A DNA stretch of 64,000 bases from Zeugodacus cucurbitae (taxonomy: Eukaryota > Arthropoda > Insecta > Diptera > Tephritidae): assembly GCF_028554725.1 (NCBI RefSeq), contig NC_071667.1, forward strand, positions 79,894,001 through 79,958,000, written 5' to 3'. Shown here one piece after another: positions 12,413 through 23,775 of the stretch. The translations under genes and the position numbers were made by a program. The notes beneath the pieces were generated by a model, which was not told where the DNA came from, did no database searches, and saw nothing but the letters and a program-made list of their open reading frames with translations. Within the stretch, counting starts at the first letter, position 1, and the number at the start of each line of letters is the position of its first letter.

Positions 12413-12445
12413 TATTCTCTATTTTTAGACGACCTTATTAATATC

Positions 12446-13692
12446 AGACACATTTCAACAAAAACTACTGTTCATAAATCTTCAACGTGTTCATGAAAAA
12501 CAACACTAAATATAATTCCGCCACAAAACAATTAATTGATCCTGTCATAAAACATGTTCTTAATAACTTTATTGTTTGACGGTTAAAAAATTACAAGCTA
12601 AACTGGTATAAGTGGCAATTACGTCTGGTAACGTATACGTCATGACGCGGCCTTAGGCATACAATGTAGTTATTATACAATATTGCATGAATGCATGTCT
12701 ACAGAGACACACACACACATATGCATATAGTTAATGACCTCGTATGAGTTGACATTTCTCCAATAAAGGCCGCACAATTTGCTTTGTCGCTAGCCTAGCC
12801 ATTAAACCCTTTGAATTTATGGGCGAACAAAGCCAGCTACCTCCACTTCTTTACCCTTACCTTCATATGGGCGAGGCACGCCAACCTGCTGTCGGGCAGC
12901 TAACCTATTGCGATAAGAATCTAAAATGTCATTACAACATTGTTCAATCAAATGCATAGCACATTGTAAGCCGCGGGCGCATTACGATAACTGCCCTGGA
13001 CTTTAACACACACACACGTGCTCATATGAGTAGTAGTACCTATAGGGGCACGACAGGCAATGCCCCTCAGGCGATTGGAGGTGTTGCGCTAAGGACAAGG
13101 CTTTGAGCGACAGCGTACTATGTAGATAGTTTTGGTAGATTGCAATTGACAGGCTGGAATTTAGAGTGGCACATACTCGGTTGCTTTTGCTGAAGTCATG
13201 CGAGTGCAAAAATATGAATGTGTGTCGAGAGTAGGGGTTGGAAATGAGGTAAAGCATGTAGTTAACTACAACTTAATTGACGAGGTGGAACTAAAATTGC
13301 TTAAATACACTAGATTATGACTATATTCACATGCTGATTTTCGTGTTTCTTATTATTATTGTTGTTGTTTTTGGTTTGAAGTAAAAGTTAAGATAAGGAC
13401 TCGCGGTATTGATGTCTTTCTGTACATAAAAAAGTAGTTTTAGAGACAGTTTAACACAGTTTTGACTTATTCTTATTTCAAAAAACTAAGGGAATCAGTT
13501 AGAAATACATTTTCTGCCTAAAGATATGCTACGAATATTTATGAAATATGTCTTCTAAACAAGTTTTCAACTTCCTATGAACCTTACGCATGAAGATATG
13601 CTACAACTTAATGAATTTACATTTAATTTTCTTAGAATATATTTTTTGCAAATACAAAATTTTTAATTGAAACAATTTATTCTTTCTTACAG
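12446..13692. other. Gene-free stretch
   Basis: No gene recognised. A moderately G+C-richer, non-repetitive part spans about 12770-13260, with an antisense ORF (13003-13257) that has no domain. A (CA)n tract lies at 12707-12717 and a TTG repeat near 13360. Confidence 0.5.
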
Positions 13693-13740
13693 TCTTACTG
13701 TCTTTGGATTACTCATTATACTTTCATATATCAGCAAGAG
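13693..13740 (+). other. Candidate 48-nt exon (splice signals only)
   Basis: A pyrimidine tract ending TTATTCTTTCTTACAG (13677-13692) is followed 48 bases later by GAG|GTGAGT, a near-consensus donor starting at 13741. The 48 bases are open in all three frames, and one frame is hydrophobic (LTVFGLLIILSYISK). There is no homology evidence and no neighbouring exon with matching phase was recognised. It may be a chance pairing of signals or a real small exon of a long-introned gene on the plus strand. Confidence 0.25.
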
Positions 13741-15527
13741 GTGAGTTCAAATATGAAAATAAATTTAATTTCCATTTTTTTTAATAATTTTAAACACGTT
13801 TTTGTTTAAATTTAAGAAATATAGTTAGTCCACAACATGTGAATTTCTTAACTAATTTGTTTAGCGCTGAAAAGTATGCAAAGGAATTTCAAAAATTAAA
13901 ATAAAATTTATTTCCAATTGTTCTGAAAGGCAAAATGCTTGCTTATACTGGAATATCTTACTTTAAATCCATTATTCAACTACTTTAAATGATTTTTATT
14001 GCTTACTCAGTTCTCGCATTTTCTGCATTCAACTCGTCTAAACTTTAAACAACTAAGCCATATGTAAACTTAATATAAATTTTTAGAAATTTTAACTAGA
14101 ACTCTATTTTATTATTGCAAACACATAGGTTCGTATGTATGTTTGTGCACTAACACGTCAACATGCACTCTACATTATTAATTAAAATGTTTGACTTTCT
14201 TCTGCTCCGCTTAACACCAATATAATTGATCTTTAACACTTTCGGGCATTTTAATTAAAAGCCTATGCTCACACAATTTTTCAGCTAATAAATTTGTAAT
14301 GCAACATATTTTTTTTGTATTTATTAGTATTATATTCAAAAATAATTGGAGCTCACAGCATGGTGTCATTAAATCAACGGTTTACCTGAATAATCTGCAA
14401 AATATTTTCCAAAATTATATGCACATTCATATTTATTTGCTTTATGCAGATACTGCTAAAGGATTTAATTTAATTGAAGTGACTTTTTAAATCGAAATTT
14501 AATTTGTAAAAAAAACTAATTTGTTTTTATTTTTTTTCACAACTGTGCTGACAATTTAATCAATATTTGTGTATTATTTTTTGATAATTTGAGATTTAAA
14601 TCGGAAAATAGCATAGGCTTAGTAAATAAAGAGAAAAAATATATAATTTATTTTAATGTTAATAATTCAAAAATATTGCCTCTTAGCTATAGTATTAAAA
14701 TAGCTTATAATTGGCTAATGATAAATCTATAGAAATCTATAGAAATCTATAAATCATTATTTTGCCATTTTTCCACAGCTTAGAGCTTTGTCTTTGGAGT
14801 TCCACCCACTATATATGTATATAGTAGAATTAAGCAAAAAAAGTATTAAAAGGCAGCGAACACAACAGACAGTGACAGGTTTCTACATTTTTTTTTAATA
14901 TTCTGTTTCTCATCTATTGTCTATCTCTTTCATCCCTCAATCTCCATCATTTTACCGAAAGCATAGTAATTACTGTCTATCTCTACATTTCACTCTTTGT
15001 ATATATCTGTCTCTTTCTATGATGCTCCTTAAATCTAGCTCTGTATCTTCTTTATCTCACTCTCTCTCTCTCTTTCTCACTTTCTTCTCTATCTCTGTCC
15101 CTCTCTCACTATCTCTGTCTCTCTCTCACTATCTCTGTCTCTCTCTCGCTTTCTTAAACTTCATTTATGCCATTTGGCAGTTGCTCATTGTAAGGCTGAA
15201 TATTAAAAATAAAAGCTAAGCTTTCAAATAATCCGTTATGTATTTCGAACCCATTTGAATTTTTCAATAATGTTTCATAATATTTATCCAGCTACTAATA
15301 TTAGAAACATTGAGTATCTAATCTAAACTCAGAAGCTAAATTTCCAAATATCATTAGTACTGTAACGCCATGTCACAAATTCCGTAATTCTCCCCTGCTA
15401 AATATTCATTAAAACTTTACGCAGTTTATTATTATCGCACCAAAATGCCGTTAAACAGCAAATCAGAGCAAACATATCACAGTTATGCGTTGAAATTTAC
15501 TAACTCATTTTTTTTTATTTACTCCAG
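13741..15527. other. Gene-free stretch with CT-rich tract
   Basis: AT-rich DNA with no gene. A run of three AAATCTATAG-type units sits at 14725-14753. A pyrimidine-rich, TCTC/TGTCTCTCTCTCACTA repeat spans about 15055-15155 and generates a Ser/Leu-rich ORF (14917-15219) that is not a gene. Confidence 0.55.
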
Positions 15528-15651
15528 TAAAGCTATAAGCGTGGCGGTAACTTCAGCTAGCAGCAGCGCTCAAAATTATTTCGAAAATGTTGTTTCATAC
15601 CAAAGCAACTTTTGCAGTTTTAAATTTGTACAATGTTGTACAACAACAAAG
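15528..15651 (+). other. Candidate exon between splice signals
   Basis: A T-rich tract ending TTTATTTACTCCAG (to 15527) precedes 124 bases that stay open and end in ACAACAAA|GTGAGT. The translation in the open frame (KAISVAVTSASSS...NYFENVV...) resembles no family I recognise. The same frame is open upstream to a Met at 15445, so this could instead be chance. Signals are visible; coding status is inference. Confidence 0.18.
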
Positions 15652-17160
15652 TGAGTGATGAGTTTTTTGTTTTTGTTTTCGGAGCACATTATAATTGAAG
15701 TTGTTGTTTTGTCATTTTTCATTTGTGCACGTCAACTTTTGCGCACATTGTTGTTGTTATTTTGTTTTTAGTGCCACACCACAGCACATTGTCGCCGCCG
15801 CGCAAATGCCAGTTAATGACAATAAGCCGAATGTTGTTACAACTAAAAAGCTCTACTCGTAGCAACAGCAAATAATCTACCACTCACCCCGCCTCCCTGT
15901 CAACACCACGCCCGCCAGCGCACTTCCCAAGCGAAAATAAATTTTTTGCAACCAATTTCCAACAATGACAACTGACATTTTGAGCGCACTGTGCCGGCAA
16001 CTCTATGCTGTGGCATGCTGCGGCTATTGTTGTTGGTGTTGTCGTTGTTGTTGCAATTTCATTTGTGTGTTGCTGCCCATTTTCGCGCGCGCGCTCATTT
16101 CCAACTCGAGACGCGACATAATGAGAAACTGTCAACGTATCATAAAATGGAGTGCTGGGGGCCGGGGGAGCGTGGCGCACAGCCTCCATGCTGTGTGGTC
16201 GTTGGAAAAATAGCGAAGTCGGGCCCTCACACCAGTTCTCCCAGCGGCTGCTTGGCTGTTGCAAACATTTCCATATTCTAACTACTTAGTCCGGCGATCG
16301 GGCGACTGCCAGAGGGCGGGGTGTTGTGAAAATGTAGAAATGTGTAGTCATCATTAGTTGTAATAATTTACAGTTGCTTGACGCGCGTTCGTACACTGTG
16401 CAATATAGAAAAACTACAACAAACAACGAGAAGATGAGGTATTCTGTTGGCTATATGCAGAGGCATGACTATAACCTAAGGAGAAATTTTTTAAAAGATA
16501 ATATAGCTTTTTTTTCACATGTCGAATGAGCTGAATAAAAGTCTATATAATGTAAATTAATATGTCCCTCATTTTATCAATAAAATTTCACTGAAGATGA
16601 CTTTTTAATTTTTCTATATGAAAAGTATGACTTTTCTTAAATTTAAAATAAATGTAGTCTACATTTAGGAGCATTGTAAATTAATCATACAAGTCACGGA
16701 GCAAAAATTAAAAAAGTTGCCTACCTCTAGGAGCCAATGCAGATTATTAACGAAAATATTTTTTTATTAAAAATATGAAATTCTTTCACTAGGTGCTTTT
16801 GTGTCATTCGTTTACCTTATAAACCTCCTTTATGTTTAGTCCTCTCCCACATTTTCCTACAGGACCTAGCGGCTATTGTGTGCAGTGAAATATATTTTGC
16901 TACTACTCCTGCTGTTCGGTCTACTTTAGTGTTTGCCTTTATTACTAGTAATGCGCGCTGACAATGTCCAGCTCAAATGACGACAACAAATTACTCGCGA
17001 GAATTCATTACAGTCGTACTTAAAGCAGTCAGTAGTTTATTTGCGTGGCATCGCGTTAGTGTTTTGAAGTTTAGTTATGCTCTTTATGCATTAGTAGTAT
17101 CAATAATGTGAGCTTAGATTTATTATTTTTTTGCCTTTCAAATACTTGGACTCCAGAGTA
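15652..17160. other. Gene-free stretch, G+C-richer around 15.8-16.3 kb
   Basis: The part from about 15780 to 16330 is richer in G+C, with TTG repeats near 16026-16055 and a CGCGCGCGC run near 16085. ORFs on both strands overlap there without domains. Such an island could be a promoter or unannotated exon, but nothing in the sequence decides it. The rest is AT-rich. Confidence 0.4.
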
Positions 17161-17174
17161 GACTGTTTATATAT
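17161..17174. repeat. Target-site duplication of the RTE insertion (left)
   Basis: GACTGTTTATATAT occurs here and again at 18516-18529, exactly bracketing the reverse-transcriptase fragment. A 14-bp direct repeat is typical of non-LTR retrotransposon insertion by target-primed reverse transcription. Confidence 0.85.
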
Positions 17175-18515
17175 GTATGTATGTGATTGGCGTTGCAACC
17201 GTTTAGCCGGTTATAGCCGAATCGACGATAGTGCTCCACCTCTCTCTCTCCTTCGCAGTTCGGCGCCAGTTGGAGATCCCAAGTGTAACCAGGTCGCTCT
17301 CCACCTGGTCCCTCCAACGGAGTGGAGGCCTTCCCCTTCCTCGGCTTCCTCCGGCGGGTACTGCATCGAACACTTTCAGGGCTGGAGTGTTTTCGTCCAT
17401 TCGGACAACATGACCTAGCCAGCGCAGCCGCTGTCTTTTTATTTGCTGAACTATGTCAATGTCGTCGTATAACTCGTACAGCTCATCGTTCCATCGTCTG
17501 CGGTATTCGCCGTTGCCAATGTTCTGAGGACCATAAATCTTGCGCAAAATTTTCCTCTCGAAAACTCCTAGTGTCGTCTCATCTGATGTTGACATCGTCC
17601 AAGCTTCTGCACCGTAAAGCAGGACGGGAATGATAAGCGACTTGTAGAGCTTGATTTTGGTTCGTCGAGAGAGGACTTTACTGTTCAATTGTCTACTCAG
17701 TCCAAAGTAGCACCTGTTGGCAAGAGTTATTCTGCGCTGGATTTCGAGGCTGACATTGTTCGTGTTGTTGATGCTGGTTCCCAGGTATACGAAATTATCT
17801 ACGACCTCGAAGTTATGACTGTCAACAGTGACGTGGGAGCCAAGACGCGAATGCGCCGACTGTTTGTTTGATGACAGGAGATATTTCGTCTTGTCCTCAT
17901 TCACCTCCAGCCCCATTCGCTTCGCCTCCTTATCCATGCGGGAAAAAGCAGAACAAACGGCGCGGTTGTTGCTTCCGATGATATCAATATCATCGGCGTA
18001 CGCCAGGAGCTGTACACTCTTGTAGAAGATTGTACCTTTTCGGTTTAGCTCTGCAGCTCTTATAATTTTTTCCAGCATCAGGTTAAAGAAGTCGCACGAT
18101 AGTGAGTCACCTTGTCTGAAACCTCGTCTGGTATCGAACGGCTCGGAGACGTCCTTCCCAATCATGACGGAGCTTTTGGTGTTGCTCAACGTCAATTTAC
18201 ACAGCCGTATTAGTTTTGCGGGGATACCAAATTCAGACATCGCGGAATAAAGGCAGCTCCTTTTCGTGCTGTCGAAAGCAGCTTTAAAATCGACAAAAAG
18301 GTGGTGTGTGTCGATCCTCTTTTCACGGGTTTCTCCAAGATTTGGCGCATGGTGAATATCTGGTCAGTTGTCGATTTTCCAGGTCTAAAGCCACACTGAT
18401 AAGGTCCAATCAGTTTGTTGACGGTGGGCTTTAGTCTTTCACACAGTACGCTCGATAGAACCTTGTATGCGATATTTAGGAGGCTGATCCCACGGTAATT
18501 GGCGCAGATTGTGGG
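17175..18515 (-). mobile_element. 5'-truncated RTE-like non-LTR retrotransposon
   Basis: The minus-strand insertion of about 1.34 kb lies between two 14-bp target-site copies. It carries the carboxyl two thirds of a reverse transcriptase and a very short 3' untranslated region of about 30 bases that ends in ACATACATACATA-type repeats, next to the left target-site copy. A tiny 3' UTR and short tandem tail are usual for the RTE clade. The upstream endonuclease domain and any promoter are absent, as expected of a copy that stopped during reverse transcription. Clade is inferred from the YADDIDIIG and NFVYLGTSI motifs; a related clade cannot be excluded. Confidence 0.88.
17203..18515 (-). pseudogene. 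RTE-like reverse transcriptase, truncated and frameshifted
   Basis: Reading from the right edge, the frame gives ANYRGISLLN, IGPYQCGFRPGKSTTDQIF and the LEK segment. One base is then missing near 18329-18335 (a short run of T), and the frame continues as THHLFVDFKAAFDS (motif A, first catalytic Asp), RRGFRQGDSLSCDFFN (motif B), LLAYADDIDIIG (motif C, two catalytic Asp) and a thumb/connection region with FVYLGTS, LLYGAEAW and RLRWLGHVVR. It stops at 17203. From the first Met after the shift 345 codons are open. The endonuclease domain is missing, so the product would not be functional. The clean codons elsewhere suggest a moderately young insertion. Confidence 0.9.
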
Positions 18516-18529
18516 GACTGTTTATATAT
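18516..18529. repeat. Target-site duplication of the RTE insertion (right)
   Basis: Second copy of GACTGTTTATATAT, immediately outside the 5'-truncated end of the reverse-transcriptase fragment. Confidence 0.85.
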
Positions 18530-18830
18530 AAAAGTAATAATAAGTCAGTTCAGATTTTTAGAAAAATATCTGAAACGCTTACACCTTAGAGAGTCGTTAA
18601 AACATTCCCAGAAAGGTTTCTAAAGAAGCCAAGAAAAATATCGATCAAAATATTTATAAAATTTCTGGAACTTGACAACCCTTATGGGCATTGATATACT
18701 TAGAAGAAGATTTAGTAGCCCTCATTGACTCTCCGTTTTAGCTCAAGCGACCGCAAAGCACAATAGAACACACAGGTCTTTTACATAAACAGTGGCTCTC
18801 AAACTTTTAAATCAAACTTCTAAAAATCGA
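18530..18830. other. AT-rich spacer, nothing recognised
   Basis: No ORF or repeat structure is recognised between the RTE insertion and the mariner derivative. Confidence 0.5.
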
Positions 18831-18968
18831 GTTTTGGGATAGCCTTAGGCTCTTTCAGCGATTTCTCGTATGCTTATAAAAGCACTTTATCCTCTCTTTA
18901 TTTTTGGAAATTGGAAGAAGTAACCCATGTCTGTTGGTAAATTCCCGTTATTTTTTGAACACATCTTG
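18831..18968 (-). pseudogene. Internally deleted mariner: transposase tail joined to a terminal repeat
   Basis: The minus strand encodes DMGYFFQFPKIK and, after a stop, FISIREIAERA, which match the remnant at 5225-5395 (FFLFPKIK ... IREIFERT). Directly next to it, at 18939-18968, is CCCGTTATTTTTTGAACACA followed by a TA dinucleotide, the same end as the MITEs at 12001-12412. The arrangement is what is expected if a deletion removed most of the transposase and left the 5' terminal repeat joined to the 3' coding end. It links the MITE to this mariner family. Confidence 0.7.
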
Positions 18969-18969
18969 T

Positions 18970-19895
18970 ATATATATTAGGATATATATATTTCTGAACA
19001 AGGTGACCTGTATAATATTTATTAACAATTCATGTCCAATCTCGCCACCAAATGGACTTTTCACAGCTGGATTGGTCATAAAAATTTAACCATCCTCCTC
19101 CACCCCAATTTCTACTTCGCGCTTCACATTTTCATTTCGCCACTTTATTGGCCATCTAAATTTTGAATGGTCCGCATATTTACCCCTTTTTTGCATTTTT
19201 AACGATATTTTTAGACATTAACTGTTTTAATATGGAAAAATATACTAAAGTTAACACATAAAATTGCTCATAAATATTTTCATGTGACTGTGTATATTTC
19301 CGTTGCGCGCATAATGTTCGGTCGGTCATAATCAGCACAATTTCCACATTTTCAACATCAACTTGTTTACACTCATTTAAATATGAAATTTATGAGCGCA
19401 CAAACAGCAAACGGCTTTAGGCCACAGCACTCAGCTCCCTCTAAAAAAAACACCCTCACTACCCCAAAAATACCCACACTCCTCAAAAAACATCCCTCCA
19501 TACTTCTTAATGTTCAATGCGCCTGCGAGTATGCTGTAAATCTGCTGTGAAAATTATTACTTCAATTCGTTTCATAAATTATTAGGCTGGCTACATAGCG
19601 CACACGTGTATATGCCACTATTGCTGTTGTTGTTGTTGTTAGACATTATTATTGCTTTGCAGTTGCTTGTGTGAGCGGGCGCTCACTTGACTTTTTTATG
19701 CTTTTGGCACCGGAAGTGCTAATTTTCGTTTAACATTCGTTCGCTGTTTAGAAAATTGCGCGCTACTGAAATGTATACACTGGCTGGCAATTTCCGCTTC
19801 CTCCGAGCGCACAATGCAGGCATTACAGAAAACAAAATGCATGAAGTGCTCACACTTGTAAATATATGCTATATAAGCAATGAGTGGGCGTGAGT
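18970..19895. other. Gene-free stretch
   Basis: Mostly AT-rich, non-repetitive. A TTG repeat lies near 19622-19640. The ORF at 18904-19089 begins inside the mariner derivative and has no independent support. Confidence 0.5.
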
Positions 19896-20960
19896 ATACT
19901 TTACGACGCCGTTCAAGGGTCACGTCTGCAGCGCCTCAGACTCAGTAGTACCACCGCTGTTGGGTCGATGAAGCGCCGCGCCGGAAGTGGTTGTTTGTGT
20001 CGGGAGCGCGCGCGCGGTGTGTGCACTGCACTTTCTGCGAACTTTTAATGCCACAAAATTCTTAACTTAACTTTAGCTTACTTTACTCGACTTGAAGTTG
20101 TACTGGCAAGTTGACTCCGCGCCAGTGCGCGGTAAGCGCTGGCGCCAAACGCCACCGTATGCTTTACAGCGCTTACCTTTGTATTTCGACAGCGCCGTTT
20201 TTTATGGCCACCGCAAACACGTTAAAACGTATAAATTCAAATTACGGCAAACATGCGAAAACTCATAAATTTCCCCAAGGAACGCGCCAAGGTTGATGTG
20301 ATGTATGCGTCTCGGCCTGGCAGGGCGCGTGTGTGTCGGTCTGTAGGACGCCGCAACAAAATATGTCTATGAACAAGAAAAAAACAGCGCGCAAAATGCT
20401 GGCAATACGAATAAAGCACAGTCGTGCATGCCAACCTTTCACGCACCTCTAACCACCCACACAGACACACACATACATACAAACTCAAAAATGAAAAAAA
20501 AATAACCCATGCAACGCACTCATTGCTGCCCACACCAGCGTGTCTGACAACAGGCATGGTAGGCAAACTGCGAAGTAAGAAAATGAGCAGCATTGCGCCA
20601 AAAAATTTGAGCCGGAAGGCCGCAAACAAATAATGCAAGAAATTGCCGCGCGCTAGTTGGGGTACAAATTCCCCCACCTACGGATGTTGGTGAGGGAAAA
20701 TCTGATTTTTCGTGTGCGAATTTGGCACGCCAGCGACGCATACAAAATTTAAATTTTGCGTGTTTTCGCCCTAATGAGAAATGATTTATTTTTAATGCGC
20801 CGCCGCTGGTGTATGAGAGCGCGCGCAGGTTTATGTGTCTGTGTATCCCCGCGTGCCAAGTCGCTGAGGATTTGTGGTTGGCAGGGCCGCGCGCTCACCC
20901 TGAAATTGCTCAGTTCGCGTGCAATGGCGCGCACGTGAGCTTTAAGTGCTCACAAACTTT
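19896..20960. other. G+C-rich island without an identifiable gene
   Basis: About 1 kb with clearly higher G+C than its surroundings and many CGCG/GCGC runs (for example 20008-20018, 20819-20826). Overlapping ORFs occur on both strands (20237-20677, 20424-20633, 20756-20938). None contains a recognisable domain, and open frames on both strands are expected when stop codons are rare. It could be a promoter or first exon; a donor-like AAAG|GTAAGC is present on the minus strand near 20178. No decision is possible from sequence alone. Confidence 0.35.
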
Positions 20961-23290
20961 GGCAAAACTTATTATTTATTTAAATTTATATTTTTTTTCA
21001 AATCTCCAATTGTTGTTTAATTTTTGCCGCGCTTAGTAGGCTTGTCAGCGCTTTTAAATGCGAACAGCTGTTAATTTGTTTTTTTTTTTTCTTTTTTTCG
21101 CAAAGTAATTTATACTAATGTGTCTTCCTTTGGCATTATGCAAAGAAAATGCATGCTTATAAGCGCCTGGGCATATGCTTTGCATACTGTCATTTATATA
21201 TGTGTGTGCGCAAATCCGCTTGTCGACGCGCCAACATAAATCAAAGGAAATCGCACAAGTGCAAAAATAAATCAAGTAAATCAAATAAATCAAAACTTCT
21301 GTGTGTGTCTTTTTACCAACAGCTGCTGCTGTTTGCCTTACTTCGTGTATGTGGCTGTCTGTCTGCAAGCGGTTTATATGACCGCCAACTGTGCGGCGCT
21401 GCATTAATTTACACCAACCACACACACATTTACTCGTATGCGAAGGCGCATACTTTTCAGGCTTTGTTATGTATCCACACCACGTTTGCGGTTTAATTAA
21501 GGCGGCTCATGTGGCATATGTAAGCTGTGCGCTCCTTTGAAATGAAAGAAGAAATGGTTCACATTTTAGCACTGCAGAAAAAATTAAAATTTTATAATTT
21601 TTAATAAGAAAAAACAGAATGGAAATTGTGAAAATGATAAATTTTTCAATAAATGAAATTAGTGAAAAATAATTTTTGAAAATTTTCAAATCAATTTTGA
21701 AAATTTGGAATTGAATTCTGAGCATTTTCAAGAACTTATTTTACTCAAAAAATATGTTCAATAATATATTTCCGTGTTTTACTGATATTTTTGCATTGTA
21801 GCGTCTTTTGTAATAATCAAAGTATACATTTAGGTGCTTTGCTTGGTAAATTTTGTTAAATTTCTTAAGTTTTGACGCTAAATTTAGGTTTAAAAGCAGT
21901 TCAAGTGAAATATTTGTCATGAATATAGACTTTTATAACTTCAAAATGTCAAAAAAGGTATGTGTCTTAACTATTTTACACGGCATTAAACAGCAATGCG
22001 CCAACATGTAGGCAATCAATTAGCTTAAGGGGTCTATATACCAGCTAAAGTTAAAAAAAAATAATAAATATGCTTAGAAGTATTCCTATCAAGAGAATGA
22101 GTTTATTTTATTTTATTTTTCTTCAATTTACTTAAAATATTAAAAAAAAAATAATTGTAATAGAATTTTTTATTTTTTTTTAAATCTGTCAATTTAAATT
22201 CCCAGTGTATAAATCCACCGAGAGAATTTTAAAATATTGCCACAAAGTATAGCGTAAAGCAAGAAGTAAAAGTAACAAGAATCGGTGAAAAATCATATTC
22301 TCTTGGTGAGCCGCATAACTTTGCCGGCTAACTTGTGGCAAGTTAAGACCTCAGCTGTTGCAAGTGCACTTATATATGTACTACTGCTTTGCCAAAGGTT
22401 GTGGTGAAATGATTATGCTTACACGCTCTAGACGCACACGTACATATGTATGTATAAATATAAGCTTATATACATCTCTACACACATACCAATCCACGCG
22501 CTGTTCTCTGCTTGCAAGCTTATGTGGCTGGCCGTAACCTTATATGCCAATTGCCTGGTTCACTGAACTAAATAGCCAGCGTGCTTGCATGGGATCGCTA
22601 TCGCTGCTGTTATTGTTGTTGGCTTATGAACGCCACAGACTTGTATTTCAGCACACGCACACACTGAAGCATTTGCAAGCATATTTTAAAGCCGTAAAGC
22701 TAACGAGAAATTATTACTTTAAAAGTAAGACATCGAGCATGGCTAACGGGTAGTAGTATATGGTTCTTACATATACACATATGTTCTGCTTACATGCGCT
22801 TATAGCCACAATATGCTTGAATTCTATGGAAATGGAGTCGAAGAAATTTACTAAAAAGTATTACTGACCGCCTTTATATGGAATGGTAAAGGAATTATTC
22901 TTATACCGGCAATATATTGAAGTTGCTAAATGCCTTTGCAGTGCTACCAGTGACCTGCAGCTCACCTTGAATGTGTTTAAGGAGCAATATTTATTTATAA
23001 ATACTACAGGTTTATGACAGAACTATGAAGCAAGATGTATCTAGTCGAATAACAGCAAAGTCAGTACTGATTTTAGAGAATAAAAAAACTAAAATTTGAT
23101 ATTAGATATCAGAGCCTCTGACCGACTTTTATTACTATACTGAAAAACATATTTAGATGTTTCGCAATCTTAATCTTAAACTTTCCCCGAAGATGTTTGG
23201 AAAACCCTTGATTTTTTAATTTCACAATAGTTACACAATCTTCAATTATTTTTGATAACTCTACTTTTAAAATGACTTACCACAATTTGG
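20961..23290. other. Gene-free stretch
   Basis: AT-rich DNA. Near 21924-21962 a short frame ATG...AATGTCAAAAAAG runs straight into GTATGT, resembling a first exon with a donor site, but it is only about 13 codons and unsupported. Poly(A)/poly(T) runs lie near 22050-22180. The ORFs in 21054-21496 are low-information shadows on opposite strands. Confidence 0.45.
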
Positions 23291-23294
23291 TAAT

Positions 23295-23775
23295 TCAACT
23301 TTATCCCGAACGAGTCCAATTTTCGATGACTCGTTTGAGAATTTTGACTGGTAATTGGCGAATAACACTCGTAATGTTTTGCTTCAAGGCCTGAATCGAA
23401 GCGGGATTGTCCGCATAGACTTTAGACTTTACGTATCCCTACACGAAAAAGTCTACCGATGTGATATCACACGATCTTGGTAACCAAGCGACCGGTCGAA
23501 AACGTCAAATTCTGTGCTCACCGAAGTATTCTTTCAATAACTCCATTCATTGATGGGATGTGTGGGAAGTGGCGCCGTCAATGTGGCCGATGATTCCACC
23601 GGCCCACAACCCGATGTTTTTTTCTTGATGAAATGGCAGCACTTGAATCGCTTCACGTTGCTTTTCGTCCCAAATGCGGCAGTTTTATGTGTTTACATAC
23701 CCATTGAGCCAGAAATGGGCCTTATCACTGAACAGAATTTGGCTCGAAAATGACTTCTCTGGCACTCTTGGACTT
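23295..23775 (-). pseudogene. Older DD41D mariner transposase with internal deletion
   Basis: The minus-strand translation gives QILFSDKAHFWLNGYVN (first catalytic Asp; the following Glu is Lys here), a stop, then NCRIWDEKQREAIQVLP and GLWAGGIIGH. It jumps directly to IDGATSHTS (second catalytic Asp), so the roughly 45 residues normally between are deleted. It continues with EYFGEHRI, WLPRSCDITSVDFFV, a stop, GYVKSKVYADNPAS and VIENWT. The block order matches the DD41D copies at 11365 and 28013, but with several stops and frameshifts and many substitutions. It is a much older insertion or a sister lineage. Terminal repeats were not recognised. Confidence 0.88.

Larger units (their letters stand above)
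11992..12445. repeat. Direct duplication (period about 270 bp) carrying a small MITE
   Basis: Two copies of the same arrangement: AAAAATATA, then a short inverted-repeat element, then CTATTTTTAG.CGA, then TTAATATCAGACA. The first runs from 11992 to about 12175 and the second from 12261 to about 12445. Because flanking DNA on both sides of the inverted-repeat element is shared, the whole block was duplicated after the element was in place (or the block is a longer repeat monomer). Between the copies lies an A-rich tract near 12220-12243. The block begins exactly where the mariner at 11365 is cut off. Confidence 0.75.

Noticed and set aside
17131..17633. Plus-strand ORFs across the reverse transcriptase
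   Set aside because: Antisense shadows of the minus-strand reverse transcriptase.
19896..20960. Protein-coding gene in the G+C-rich island
   Set aside because: ORFs on both strands overlap, none has a domain, and no coherent exon chain could be assembled.
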